Positions 8,557-17,461 of a stretch of DNA of 64,000 bases are shown here, piece after piece. The notes under the pieces were generated by a model. It did not search any database. It was not told where the DNA came from and worked only from the letters and a program-made list of their open reading frames with translations. The stretch is from Streptomyces netropsis (lineage in GTDB: Bacteria > Actinomycetota > Actinomycetes > Streptomycetales > Streptomycetaceae), in NCBI RefSeq assembly GCF_014203545.1, contig NZ_JACHJG010000006.1:357249-421248 (forward strand), in the 5' to 3' direction. The stretch's first letter is position 1, and each line of letters opens with the position of its first letter. A program made the position numbers and the translations under genes.

Positions 8557-10182
8557 ATGGCGACAGCGAGGGACACACCCGAGACGATCCCGGACGCCGC
8601 CCACCGGACGGGAGCCCGCCCCCGGGCCGGGCAGGCCGTCGGGGCGTACGACGCGGTGATCGTCGGCGGTGGTCACAACGGTCTGGTCGCCGCCGCCTAT
8701 CTGGCCCGCGCCGGGCGCCGTGTGATCCTCCTGGAACGCCTCGGCCGAACCGGCGGTGCGGCCGTCTCCACGCGCCTCTTCCCGGGCTTCGACGCCCGGG
8801 TCTCACGCTACGCCTATCTCGTCGGCCTGCTGCCCCGGAAGATCGTGAAGGACCTCGGGCTGCGCTTCACCGTCCGCAGGCGCGCAGTCTCCTCCTACTC
8901 CCCCGCCGTGCGTGCGGGGCGGCCCACCGGCCTCCTGGTGGAGCGTGATGCGTCCCGCACCCGCGCGTCGTTCGCCCGGCTCACGGGTTCGGACAAGGAA
9001 TTCGACTCCTGGCAGCGGTTCCACGGCATGACCCGGCACGTGGCCGAGCGTGTCTTCCCCACCCTCACCGAACCGCTTCCCACCCGCGCCGAACTCCGCG
9101 GCCGTATCGACGACCCGTCCGCTTGGGAAGCCCTCTTCGAGCGACCCCTCGGAGAGGCCATCGAGGCCGCTTTCGACGACGACCTCGTGCGCGGCACGAT
9201 GCTCACCGACGCTCTCGTGGGCACCTTCACACACGCCCATGACACCGCGCTGCACCAGAACCGCTGTTTCCTCTACCACGTCATCGGCGGCGGCACCGGC
9301 GACTGGAACGTCCCCGTGGGCGGGATGGGGGCACTGACCGACGCCCTCGCCGACGCGGCCCGCTCCGCCGGCACACACATCCTCACGGAGTGCGAGGCGA
9401 CCCACATCGCCACGGACGGCCGGACGGCCGAGGTGACCTCCACACAGGGTGTGTTCGCGGCGCGGGACGTCCTGGTCAACGCCTCCCCGCACGAACTGGC
9501 CCGCCTCCTGGGCGAGCAGCCCCCGCCGCCGGCCGAGGGCTCCCAGCTCAAGGTCAACATGCTGCTGCGACGCCTGCCGAGACTGCGGGACACCGCCGTC
9601 GAACCACACACCGCCTTCTCGGGGACCTTCCATATCAGCGAAGGTTACGAGGAGCTGGAGACCGCCTACCGGCAGGCGTCCACCGGCCGGATCCCGTCCG
9701 CCCCGCCCTCGGAGATCTACTGCCACTCCCTCACGGACCCCTCCGTTCTCGGCACCGCACTGGCCCGCGAGGGGTACCACACCCTCACCCTCTTCGGGCT
9801 CCACACGCCGGCCCGGTTGTTCACCACCGACCATGACGCCACCCGGGAGCGACTGCTCCGGGCCACGCTGGAACAGCTCGACTCCCACCTCGCGGAGCCC
9901 CTCGCCGACTGCCTGGCCGTCGACAGCGACGGCCGCCCGTGCATCGAGGCCAAGAGCCCCCTGGATCTCGAGCGGGAACTGGGCCTACCGGGCGGCAACA
10001 TCTTCCATTCCGCGCTCGAATTCCCCTACACGGACATGGGTGGCGAGGTCTCGGCGGCTGCGCGGTGGGGCGTGGAGACCGCCCATCCCAACATCCTCCT
10101 GTGTGGTTCGGGCGCGGCACGCGGCGGCCTGGTCAGCGGCATCCCCGGCCACAACGCGGCCATGGCCGCACTGGGCCACTGA
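8557..10182 (+). CDS. Phytoene-desaturase-like FAD/NAD(P) oxidoreductase (amine oxidase fold)
   Basis: About 541 residues. The N-terminal dinucleotide-binding motif is YDAVIVGGGHNGLVAAAYLA, followed by ERLGRTGGAA. The C-terminal flavin-contact motif is GIPGHNAAMAALG. These mark the carotenoid desaturase/isomerase (CrtI-related) superfamily; members with an N-terminal GGGHNGL and no other crt genes nearby are usually of unknown substrate. It is soluble and a single gene. ATG 8557 starts the conserved part; GTG 8542 is an upstream alternative. No carotenoid pathway gene is in the window, so a pigment role is not supported. Confidence 0.82.
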   Translation: MATARDTPETIPDAAHRTGARPRAGQAVGAYDAVIVGGGHNGLVAAAYLARAGRRVILLERLGRTGGAAVSTRLFPGFDARVSRYAYLVGLLPRKIVKDLGLRFTVRRRAVSSYSPAVRAGRPTGLLVERDASRTRASFARLTGSDKEFDSWQRFHGMTRHVAERVFPTLTEPLPTRAELRGRIDDPSAWEALFERPLGEAIEAAFDDDLVRGTMLTDALVGTFTHAHDTALHQNRCFLYHVIGGGTGDWNVPVGGMGALTDALADAARSAGTHILTECEATHIATDGRTAEVTSTQGVFAARDVLVNASPHELARLLGEQPPPPAEGSQLKVNMLLRRLPRLRDTAVEPHTAFSGTFHISEGYEELETAYRQASTGRIPSAPPSEIYCHSLTDPSVLGTALAREGYHTLTLFGLHTPARLFTTDHDATRERLLRATLEQLDSHLAEPLADCLAVDSDGRPCIEAKSPLDLERELGLPGGNIFHSALEFPYTDMGGEVSAAARWGVETAHPNILLCGSGAARGGLVSGIPGHNAAMAALGH

Positions 10183-10251
10183 CGAAGCACTACGAGGGCG
10201 TGTTACGAAAGCCGTTTGGTCCGCTTGTCGGACACGCCTACCCTCTGGCCC

Positions 10252-10677
10252 GTGACCCAGATGAGGAGTGACGAGCTGCGCAGCTATCAGGTGGGACCAG
10301 TACACGCCGAGCTTCGCGCACTCACGGTAAGTGACGACCGTGAAGGCATGCTCGAAGGAACGCCGCACCTGCACCGCCGCTTTCGCCTGATGGGCATCGA
10401 GAAGGCGATGGCAGCGACGCCGCATTTGTATGTGCACGATCTCGACAAGCTCCGAGCCGATACGGAGGGGCGGGTCGAGGAGTGGCTGCCGCGAGAGGCG
10501 GTTCATGCTCGACTGACCTCATGGTGGAAGCCCGAGGACATCGCAGAGCCTGGGCATACGGTGCTCTCGCTGATGTGGTTCCAAACGGCTGCGCAGGATC
10601 CCTTCGCCCACCTGGCCACGATCGTGCGTCCCCTGGACTGGGCTTCGCTTGCCAGGTTCATCCCTTTTGAGGACTAG
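10252..10677 (+). CDS. Hypothetical protein, about 141 residues
   Basis: Unrecognised soluble protein with good codon bias. It contains HDLDKLRADTEGRVEEWLP and a Trp-rich stretch (LTSWWKPEDIAEPGH). The start is uncertain: GTG 10252 or ATG 10261. Its TAG stop lies inside the CTAG that is duplicated at the two ends of the adjacent mobile element, so the insertion did not change the coding sequence. Confidence 0.55.
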   Translation: MTQMRSDELRSYQVGPVHAELRALTVSDDREGMLEGTPHLHRRFRLMGIEKAMAATPHLYVHDLDKLRADTEGRVEEWLPREAVHARLTSWWKPEDIAEPGHTVLSLMWFQTAAQDPFAHLATIVRPLDWASLARFIPFED

Positions 10678-10691
10678 GGTCTGTCTGACAA
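10674..10691. repeat. Left target duplication (CTAG) and left terminal inverted repeat
   Basis: CTAG at 10674-10677, then GGTCTGTCTGACAA. It matches the right end at 12333-12346 except for one T/C difference. Confidence 0.7.
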
Positions 10692-10695
10692 ATGA

Positions 10696-11582
10696 TCAAC
10701 CGACAGGTTCACGGAGCCACAGGATCAGAGCTGCCACGACGATTCCAGCCCGGTAGCGATCGGCGAGCTTGTCGAACCTCGTCGCGATCGCACGGAACTG
10801 CTTGAGACGGGCGAAGCATCGTTCGACCTCGTTGCGGTTGCGGTAGATGTCCTTGTCGAAGGCGGGTGGGCGACCGCCGTAGGTTCCACGTCGTCGGCGG
10901 TTGGCGATCTGGTCGTGGCGTTCGGGGATCGTGGCAACGATGCCCCGGCGCCGCAGCAGGTGGCGTATCGCCCGGCTGGAATACGCTTTGTCGCCCAGCA
11001 CCCGCGCCGGTGTCGTGCGAGGTCGGCCCGTAACGGCGCGCGGGATGCGGATGCTGTCGAGGATCTGGCCGAAGGCCGTGGCATCGTTGACGTTGCCGGG
11101 CGTGAGCACAATGGACAGCGGCAGGCCCCGACCGTCGACCGCGAGGTGGACCTTGGTGGTCAGCCCGCCCCGGGACCGGCCAAGGGCCTGACGCGCTTGC
11201 GAGCGGCCCGGATCTTCCGGTTCGTCCTCGTCTGAGGCCCCTTTTTGCGGGCGCCGGCCGCATGCTGGTGGGCTCGGTTGATCGTGGAGTCGACGGAGAC
11301 GGTCCACTCCACCCGGCCCACCGCGTCGTCGCGGACCTGGACGTGTTCCAGCAGCTTCGTCCAGGTCCCGTCCGCTTCCCAGCGAGCGAATCGCTCGTAG
11401 GCGGTCTGCCAAGGTCCATACCGCTCGGGCAGGTCGCGCCACGGAGCCCCGGTCCGCAGCCGCCACAACACCCCGTTGACCACCTGCCGGTGATCACGCC
11501 ACGGACGGCCACGCCCATCCGCCCGCGGCAACAGGGGCTCTATTCGCTCCCACGCCGCATCCGTCAGTCCACCTCGACCTGC
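10696..11582 (-). CDS. IS5-family transposase, two overlapping frames joined by a -1 frameshift
   Basis: The upstream frame (to 11160) holds the N-terminal helical domain (LTDAAWERIEPLLP) and the first catalytic Asp (VSVDSTINRAHQH). The downstream frame holds the second Asp (VLGDKAYSS) and the Glu (RNRNEVERCFARLKQF), completing the DDE triad. The frames meet at an AAAAAGGGG run (plus-strand 11238-11246), a plausible -1 slippage site. GTG 11582 is chosen as start because family resemblance begins there, although the frame opens at 11633. Both halves look intact, so the element may be active. Confidence 0.82.
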
Positions 11583-11621
11583 CACAAGCTCAATGATCAG
11601 ACCGGCTATAGAGTCCCGCCT

Positions 11622-12251
11622 GTGGCGAATCATCAGGACGAGACCAGGGCGGCCTACGACGGAGTCGTCGAGCTGTACGCATCGCTATTTGCGGACCGGC
11701 TGGAGACACAACCGTTTGCCCGGGCCATGATCGGCACCTTCGCCGAACTGGTGCGCGCGACGGGCAACCTGCGAGCAGCTGACGTCGGGTGCGGGCCCGG
11801 ACATCTGACGGCCATGCTGCACGCACTGGGCCTGAACGCCTTCGGACTCGACCTCTCCCCCGGCATGGTCGACCACGCCCGGCGGGCCCATCCGGCGCTG
11901 CGCTTCCAGGAGGCGCGGATGGAGTCCCTGCCTATCGAGGACGGCGCACTCGGCGGCGTACTGGCCCACTACTCGATGATCCACACCCCTCCGGGAGAAC
12001 TCCCGGAGCTGCTCGCCGAGCAGGTACGCGTCCTGGCTCCGGGTGGTCTGCTCCTGATGTCCTTCTTCGGGACCGACGGACCGCAGCCGGTCCGGTTCGA
12101 CCACAAAGTGACACCTGCCTACAGCTGGCCAGCGGACCGCCTCGCCGGACTGCTGGCCGATACCGGGCTCGTTCCCTTCGCCCGGCTGCTCCACGATCCG
12201 GGCTCCGAACGGGGCTTCCTCGACGCCCACCTGCTGGCCCGCCGTTCGTAG
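11622..12251 (+). CDS. Class I SAM-dependent methyltransferase, IS passenger gene
   Basis: 209 residues. Motif I is ADVGCGPGHLTAML and the acidic loop is GLDLSPGMVDHARR. The post-I region GALGGVLAHYSMIH and the LAPGGLLLMSFF strand complete the Rossmann methyltransferase core (Methyltransf_11 type). The substrate cannot be told. GTG 11622 lies only 40 bp from the divergent transposase start. The gene sits wholly between the two terminal repeats, which suggests it travels with the element. Confidence 0.8.
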   Translation: MANHQDETRAAYDGVVELYASLFADRLETQPFARAMIGTFAELVRATGNLRAADVGCGPGHLTAMLHALGLNAFGLDLSPGMVDHARRAHPALRFQEARMESLPIEDGALGGVLAHYSMIHTPPGELPELLAEQVRVLAPGGLLLMSFFGTDGPQPVRFDHKVTPAYSWPADRLAGLLADTGLVPFARLLHDPGSERGFLDAHLLARRS

Positions 12252-12332
12252 GTGCTGCCCGGCAATACCTGCCGGACGGTCAGAGCACCTCTGGACCGCC
12301 GGCTCGGCAGACGCTCGCTGATCCGACGCGGA

Positions 12333-12350
12333 TTGTCAGACAGGCCCTAG
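12333..12350. repeat. Right terminal inverted repeat and target duplication (CTAG)
   Basis: Plus-strand TTGTCAGACAGGCC followed by CTAG. It is the mirror image of the left end and lies 82 bp beyond the methyltransferase stop. Confidence 0.7.
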
Positions 12351-12542
12351 GCGCGTATGGAAAACAGCCGGATCTTCTCGAACGGGCCGTCGGTGGTCTT
12401 GGCGGCGGCACGGCCCACCGGGACCTGTCCAGCGGATCCTCCGGGGCCCAGCGACGCCCTCCGGGCCCGGGGCCCTGGGAGGTGCCGATGCAGTTGCCTT
12501 ATTGGTTTGCCGTCGGCGAACCCGTTCGGATAGGAAGCCTGC

Positions 12543-13082
12543 ATGCTTAGTGGCGGCAAGGTCGGGCTCAGGGCCCGGCACGAGGACGACATCCCGATCC
12601 TGCGGGCCGAGCTCTACGACGACGTGGTCAACTCCTCGCGGGCCGAGAGCCGGCCGTGGCGGCCGATCACACCCGGCTCGAAGGACTCGCGGCTCGTGGT
12701 GGACGACAAGGAGCAAGGGCACGTCCCGTTCTCTGTAGTGGAGCTGGACGGCGGCACGCTCGGCACCGCGGTGCTGTGGGGCATCGACAACCACAACCGG
12801 TCCGCGCACATCGGCCTTGGACTGCTGCCGTCCTCTCGCGGCAAGGGCTACGGCACCGACGTGGTCGCGGTGCTGTGCCACTACGGTTTCATCGTGCGCG
12901 GCTTGCAGCGGCTGCAGATCGAGACGCTGTCCGACAACGCCGCGATGCTGCGCTCAGCCGAGCACAACGGCTTCGTCCGCGAGGGCGTGCTGCGCTCCTC
13001 GGCCTGGGTGATGGGCGAGTTTCTTGACGAGGTGCTGCTCGGGCTCCTCGTCCAGGACTGGAAGCCGGACTCGAAGGGCTAG
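12543..13082 (+). CDS. GNAT-family N-acetyltransferase (RimJ/RimL-like)
   Basis: 179 residues covering a full GNAT domain. The acetyl-CoA pyrophosphate-binding motif is LLPSSRGKGYGTD, followed by the typical LQRLQIETLSDNAAMLRSAE and the C-terminal HNGFVREGVLRSS. RimL-type proteins acetylate protein N-termini, but many act on small molecules or antibiotics. Monocistronic. Confidence 0.85.
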   Translation: MLSGGKVGLRARHEDDIPILRAELYDDVVNSSRAESRPWRPITPGSKDSRLVVDDKEQGHVPFSVVELDGGTLGTAVLWGIDNHNRSAHIGLGLLPSSRGKGYGTDVVAVLCHYGFIVRGLQRLQIETLSDNAAMLRSAEHNGFVREGVLRSSAWVMGEFLDEVLLGLLVQDWKPDSKG

Positions 13083-13102
13083 GTCTGCCCGGAGGATCCG
13101 GT

Positions 13103-13196
13103 CGGAGCCATAAAAGGATCACTGCGACGGCGGCTGTTCCGTGGAAGACGTAGGCCCGCTTGTCGCACCTCGGGGCCACGGCCCGGGAGTTCAGCC
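13103..13196 (-). pseudogene. IS transposase C-terminal remnant
   Basis: The minus strand reads AVAPRCDKRAYVFHGTAAVA then VILLWLRP, resembling the last 30 residues of IS5-type transposases. There is no start and no catalytic domain. It adjoins two other gene fragments, so this is a recombination scar. Confidence 0.45.
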
Positions 13197-13380
13197 GAGG
13201 TTGGGCCGCACCGACAATCCGTGCACCACGGGCTGGACGAGTCCGGTCAGGGCCGCCGTGTGGGTCCCGGCGACGAGTTCCCCGTCCTGGACCGCTCGCT
13301 CGATGCGTGCGAGCAGGCCGGCGCACGCCGAGCTCGCGGCGCTCAACTCCGCGCCGCCACCGGACCAGACGGCACGACGG
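13191..13380 (-). pseudogene. TetR-family regulator C-terminal fragment
   Basis: About 60 residues ending LLARIERAVQDGELVAGT...LTGLVQPVVHGLSV, matching the C-terminal helix pair of TetR regulators. The HTH is absent and no usable start exists. Confidence 0.4.
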
Positions 13381-13389
13381 GCGGACCGG

Positions 13390-13572
13390 GTCGACCTGAT
13401 CATCGGCCAGTGCAATCACGGAACGGCCCCCTACGGAAAGTCGTTCGACGACGTCCGGCAGCGCGTCACCCGCGCCGAAGTCCACGTGCTTCCCGGCCAG
13501 GGTCACAGGGCCCACATCCAGGCACCGACAGAGCTCGGCCACCTGCTCAACGGCCTCACCACTGGCCGATGA
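13390..13572 (+). pseudogene. Alpha/beta-hydrolase C-terminal fragment
   Basis: About 60 residues with the region around the catalytic histidine (EVHVLPGQGHRAHIQAP). The nucleophile half is missing. It begins inside the opposite-strand TetR fragment, so the two were probably fused by deletion. The 200 bp after it hold nothing convincing. Confidence 0.45.
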
Positions 13573-13774
13573 ACAACCATGCCGACGTCGTGGCCTCGTA
13601 CAGCCGGATGCTGCGGTCCGCACTCGCACCACGACCGGTGCGGAGCCTTGCCGGTGCTGCCCGACGCAGCTCCCACGATGCCCGGCGGCCGGATTCCCGG
13701 GCCATCGCGGAAGACCACGAACGCAGCGGGCTGGGGGCACAGTTCGCGCCCCCCGACCCACCCGGAGCGGCGGA

Positions 13775-15337
13775 TCAGCCCGGTGTCACCGCGCCCTCCG
13801 GCACTCCGAACCACTCCTCCAGCGCCTCCGCCAGCCCGGCCGTCGATGTCGGCGCCTGCGCCCCCGCGTCGGCCGCCCAGGCCGTGAAGCCGTCCGGACG
13901 GACGAGGACCGCCGCCAGTTCCGGGCGGGACGGGCAGCCGGCCGTCACGATGTCGACGCGGTCGGCGTACCCCGCGGCGAGGGCCCGGAGCTCCGGGTCG
14001 TCGGCGAGGTCGAGCAGCAGCGCCCGGCCGCCGTGGAGGTGGTCCGCGAGGCGGCCGCCGTCGGTGAGTTCGAGGTCCGGGGCGCTACGGCCGGTCAGCG
14101 GGTGCTCGCCCGGCAGCTCGTACCGCACCGCGGCGCCGTTGAGCCGCGCGACGAGGTACGTGGTGCCCGATACCGTCTCCGCCAGGTCGCTGACGATCTC
14201 GCGCAGGGCCCGGGACTGCGGGTCCGGGCGCATGGCCGCGACCTGGGACCGGGTCCAGTCCAGGACCCACGCGCCGACCGGGTGGCGCTCGGCGGTGTAC
14301 GTGTCCAGCAGCCCCTCCGGCGCGCGGCCGCCGATCACCGCGGCGAGCTTCCAGCCGAGGTTCATCGCGTCCCCGATGCCCAGGCTCAGCCCCTGGCTGC
14401 CGAACGCGGAGTGCACGTGCGCCGCGTCGCCGGCCAGCAGTACCCGGCCCTTGCGGTAGTCGGTGACCTGGCGGGCGTGGTCGGTGAAGCGGGTCGCCGT
14501 CCGCACCTCGGTGATCGTGACGTCCACGCCGGAGACGCGGCGCAGCCGCGCCTGGAGGTCCTCGGCGGTGACCGGCGCGTCCCGGTCGGCCGGCGGGCCG
14601 TCGAACTCCACGGTGACGATGCGGCCCGGCATCGGCCCGTGGGCGTACACCCCGGTGTCCGTGGCGGTCCAACCGACCGTCAGGTCCTCGGCACCGGTCA
14701 TCTCCACGACCGCCTGGTGACAGGTGACCTCCGGGTCCGTACCGGGAAATTCGAACCCCGCGAGCTTGCGGACCGTGCTGCGGCCGCCGTCACAGCCCAC
14801 GAGCCAGCCGGCGCGTATCTCCCCGCCGCTCGTCCGCACGGTGACGCCCCCGTCCTCCGCGTCGAAGCCGGTCAGCTCCACTCCCCGGCGCACGTCGACG
14901 CCGAGCTCGTCCGCCCGCCCGACGAGCAGCCGCTCGATGTCCTGCTGCGCCACGAAAGCGATCTCGCCCGCGGGTCCGGCGTCACCGAGGCCCGGCTCCG
15001 TACGGTCGACCAGGTCGGCGCGCAGCATGATCCCGGCGAAGTGCCCGACGAATCCGAGCCCTTGGCCTTCGGCCCCGTCTCCCTCCCCGTCGTTCCGCTC
15101 GCGCATGAACGCCCGGAAGCGGTCCATCGTCTGCCGCTGCACCTCGGCCAGCGGGGGCAGCATGCCCCGGCGGTAGAGCGCCTCGGCGCTGGGCGTGGTG
15201 ATCGCCCCGCCCTTGACCGTCGGGTTCACTTCGGTGAGGCGCTCCAGGACGGCCACCCGCGCGCCTCCGAGCCGGAGCTCGCAGGCCAGCATCAGTCCGA
15301 CCGGGCCGGCTCCGGCCACCACTACGTCATAGTCCAT
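13775..15337 (-). CDS. FAD-dependent aromatic hydroxylase (RdmE/PgaE-type monooxygenase)
   Basis: 520 residues. FAD-binding GxGxxG is YDVVVAGAGPVGLMLACELR; the DG motif is LVGCDGGRSTVRKLAG; the GD motif is GRVLLAGDAAHVHSAFGSQG. The C-terminal 120 residues form the thioredoxin-like domain usual in polyketide-tailoring hydroxylases. ATG 15337 starts just before the FAD motif; upstream codons lack resemblance. The enzyme should hydroxylate an aromatic ring using NAD(P)H and O2. No polyketide genes are in the window, so a catabolic or orphan resistance role is equally possible. Confidence 0.85.
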   Translation of the reverse strand: MDYDVVVAGAGPVGLMLACELRLGGARVAVLERLTEVNPTVKGGAITTPSAEALYRRGMLPPLAEVQRQTMDRFRAFMRERNDGEGDGAEGQGLGFVGHFAGIMLRADLVDRTEPGLGDAGPAGEIAFVAQQDIERLLVGRADELGVDVRRGVELTGFDAEDGGVTVRTSGGEIRAGWLVGCDGGRSTVRKLAGFEFPGTDPEVTCHQAVVEMTGAEDLTVGWTATDTGVYAHGPMPGRIVTVEFDGPPADRDAPVTAEDLQARLRRVSGVDVTITEVRTATRFTDHARQVTDYRKGRVLLAGDAAHVHSAFGSQGLSLGIGDAMNLGWKLAAVIGGRAPEGLLDTYTAERHPVGAWVLDWTRSQVAAMRPDPQSRALREIVSDLAETVSGTTYLVARLNGAAVRYELPGEHPLTGRSAPDLELTDGGRLADHLHGGRALLLDLADDPELRALAAGYADRVDIVTAGCPSRPELAAVLVRPDGFTAWAADAGAQAPTSTAGLAEALEEWFGVPEGAVTPG

Positions 15338-15481
15338 GGCGCCCACTATGCACGAGGGTAAAAAACGCCCTTCCACCGCCCTGACCAGCCACAACAGGCC
15401 CAGGGATGTCAAGGGGCCGGCTCTGCGAAGAGGGACGGGAAGCGGGCCGTCCGCGCGCTCCTCGTCGTGGCTGATGCCTTT

Positions 15482-16411
15482 TCAGGAACCGACCCTGTGC
15501 GAGGAACTCATGGACTGCACGGTGCTGTTCGCGGATGACGGCGACGATGCGGCGGGGCCGCCCGTTGACGTCGAGGTGTCCATCCGGCTGCGCAGGCGCG
15601 TGGCGTGGAGGCTGCCGAGCAGGGAGAGCGCCTGGAAGCTGGGACTTCCCGGTTCTGCGTGGTAGATCACGACTTGCTGACCGGGCGCTCCGCGGACGTC
15701 GAAGGAATGGTAGGCGAGCGAAAGACTTCCGACCTTGGGGTGGATGAGTTCTTTGGCGCCGTGGGATTTTCCGTAGACCGTGTGCGCGTGCCAGAGCGTG
15801 GCGAATTCCTCGCTCGTTTCGGTAAGGGCGCTCACCAGTTCATGCAGACGCGGATAGTGCGGTTCGAGGCCGGTGGCCTGGCGCAGGCTGGAGACGACCG
15901 CCTCGGCGGCACGGTGCCACTGTGCGTAGAAGCTGCGGCCTGCCGGGGCGAGGAAGGTCATGCGGGCCAGGTTGTCCGCTGTCTCGAACGGCGAGAAGAG
16001 CGCGTCGGCCAGGCTGTTCGTGGCCAAGAGGTCCAGCGCCGGGTTGAGGACGAATGCCGGGGTGTTCGTGTACCCGCTCAGCAATTGGCCCAGCATCGGG
16101 CTGACCGTCTCTCTCGGCGGTGTCCGGTGCCCGTCCGGCAGGGTGCCCGCCAGTCGGTACAGATGCTCACGTGCCTCGCGATCCATACGCAGGGCGCCGC
16201 TGATCGCGTCGAGGACCTGTGGTGAGGGGCTCTGCTCGCGGCCTTGTTCCAAGCGGGCGTAGTAGTCGGTGTTCATGCCGGCCAGCACGGCCACCTCCTC
16301 CCGCCGCAGTCCTGCCACCCGGCGCCGGCCGTAGGAGGGCAGTCCTACGTCGCCGGGCCGCAGTCGTGCACGGTGTGCGCGGAGGAAGTCCCCGAGAGCG
16401 TTGCTGGTCAT
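15482..16411 (-). CDS. MmyB-type XRE transcriptional regulator
   Basis: 309 residues: N-terminal XRE HTH (GLRREEVAVLAGMNTDYYAR, about residues 34-55) and the MmyB-like ligand-binding domain from about 100 to 270, with the family marker RSFYAQWHRAAEAVV. Such regulators typically repress a divergent SDR gene and respond to a fatty-acid-like or other small ligand. The divergent neighbour is an SDR, and a perfect inverted repeat lies between them (16440-16468). The last 30 residues are Ser/Thr-rich and poorly conserved. Confidence 0.88.
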   Translation of the reverse strand: MTSNALGDFLRAHRARLRPGDVGLPSYGRRRVAGLRREEVAVLAGMNTDYYARLEQGREQSPSPQVLDAISGALRMDREAREHLYRLAGTLPDGHRTPPRETVSPMLGQLLSGYTNTPAFVLNPALDLLATNSLADALFSPFETADNLARMTFLAPAGRSFYAQWHRAAEAVVSSLRQATGLEPHYPRLHELVSALTETSEEFATLWHAHTVYGKSHGAKELIHPKVGSLSLAYHSFDVRGAPGQQVVIYHAEPGSPSFQALSLLGSLHATRLRSRMDTSTSTGGPAASSPSSANSTVQSMSSSHRVGS

Positions 16412-16439
16412 TTCGTCAGGCTAGACCCCTTCCCGGCTG

Positions 16440-16468
16440 TGTTCCTGGGTGCGTCGTACCCAGGAACA
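16440..16468. promoter_or_regulatory. Operator candidate: 11-bp perfect inverted repeat
   Basis: TGTTCCTGGGT, 7-base spacer, then ACCCAGGAACA. It lies in the 138-bp gap between the divergent MmyB-type regulator and the SDR gene, the expected place for its binding site. Confidence 0.6.
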
Positions 16469-16549
16469 GCCCGCCCTGGCCTGCCCTTCCGGCGGAGCCC
16501 AGACTCCGGAGAACGAGCTGGACCCCGTTCTCTCCCAGGAGGAAGAAGC

Positions 16550-17284
16550 ATGGAGCAGACCGCCAAGGTTGTGGCCGTCACCGGTGCGAGCAGCGGTATC
16601 GGTGAGGCGACCGCGCGCCGTCTGGCAGCGGACGGGCACCGGGTGTTTCTCGGCGCGCGCCGTACCGACCGGCTGGAGCGGCTGGTCGAGGAGATCGCCG
16701 GGGCGGGCGGCACCGCCGCCTTCCGAAGGCTGGACGTCACCGACGCGGCGGACACGCGCGCGTTCATCAATGCGGCGGCTTCCGCGTACGGGCGGGTCGA
16801 CGCCGTGGTGAACAACGCGGGTCTGATGCCTCTTTCGCCGCTGGAAGCGCTCAGGACCGAGGAGTGGGACCGCATGATCGACGTGAACGTGCGGGGAGTC
16901 CTGCACGGTATCGCCGCCGCCCTGCCCCTGATGCGCGCACAGGGCGGCGGGCACTTCGTGAACATCGCCTCCGTCGGCGCGTACGAGGTCTCACCCACCG
17001 CTGCTGTCTACTGCGCCACCAAGTTCGCCGTCCGCGCGATCTCCGAAGGACTGCGCCAGGAGTCCGCCGGGGACATCCGGGTCACCCTCGTCTCCCCGGG
17101 CGTGACCGAGTCCGAACTCGCTGACAGCATCTCCGACCCGGAGGCCAGGGAGGCGATGAAGACCTACCGCGCCGTCGCGCTGCCCGCCTCGGCCATCGCG
17201 GAGGCCATTGCGTACGCCCTTTCCCAGCCTCCGCAGGTCGACGTGAACGAAATCGTCGTCCGTCCCGCAGCGAGCGCCCAGTGA
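16550..17284 (+). CDS. Short-chain dehydrogenase/reductase
   Basis: 244 residues. Cofactor motif TGASSGIG (residues 11-18), NNAG at about 88, and active-site YCATK with an upstream Ser in NIASVGAYE. This is the classical SDR1 set, with NADP preference suggested by the basic GARRTDRLE after beta-2. AGGAGGAAG lies 7 bases before the ATG at 16550. It is divergent from an MmyB-type regulator and likely controlled by it. Substrate unknown. Confidence 0.9.
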   Translation: MEQTAKVVAVTGASSGIGEATARRLAADGHRVFLGARRTDRLERLVEEIAGAGGTAAFRRLDVTDAADTRAFINAAASAYGRVDAVVNNAGLMPLSPLEALRTEEWDRMIDVNVRGVLHGIAAALPLMRAQGGGHFVNIASVGAYEVSPTAAVYCATKFAVRAISEGLRQESAGDIRVTLVSPGVTESELADSISDPEAREAMKTYRAVALPASAIAEAIAYALSQPPQVDVNEIVVRPAASAQ

Positions 17285-17461
17285 CCCGTCCCGGAAGCGC
17301 AGGAGCCGGTGTGCCGCCCGCTGCCGCCGACCACGGACGGGCGTCATCACCGGCGCGTGCGGGTCAGCCCCGGCGGACGGTCCTCTGACGGTCGACGGTG
17401 CGGTCCGGGGGCGGCTCGCCGGGCACGGCGTGCTGTGGCGCCGTGCCCGGCAAAGCCGGGT

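Larger units (their letters stand above)
10678..12346. mobile_element. IS5-family insertion sequence with a methyltransferase passenger gene
   Basis: A 1669-bp unit. The left end begins GGTCTGTCTGACAA; the right end, read inward, is GGCCTGTCTGACAA, a 13 of 14 match in inverted orientation. Both ends are flanked by CTAG (10674-10677 and 12347-12350), the target preferred by many IS5-group elements. Inside are a two-frame IS5 transposase on the minus strand and a divergently oriented SAM methyltransferase. A usual element of this group would stop just after the transposase start (about 11610); a weak repeat near 11600 leaves that possibility open. Confidence 0.65.

Noticed and set aside
8803..9888. 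Minus-strand frame opposite the phytoene-desaturase-like gene
   Set aside because: Antisense shadow; the sense protein has FAD motifs at both ends.
11596..11612. Inner right end of the IS near the transposase start (GGTCTGATCATTG on the minus strand)
   Set aside because: It shares only GGTCTG and a short tail with the left terminus, much weaker than the 13 of 14 match at 12333-12346. Kept as an alternative.
14033..15361. Long plus-strand frame opposite the FAD monooxygenase
   Set aside because: Antisense shadow with low-complexity translation.
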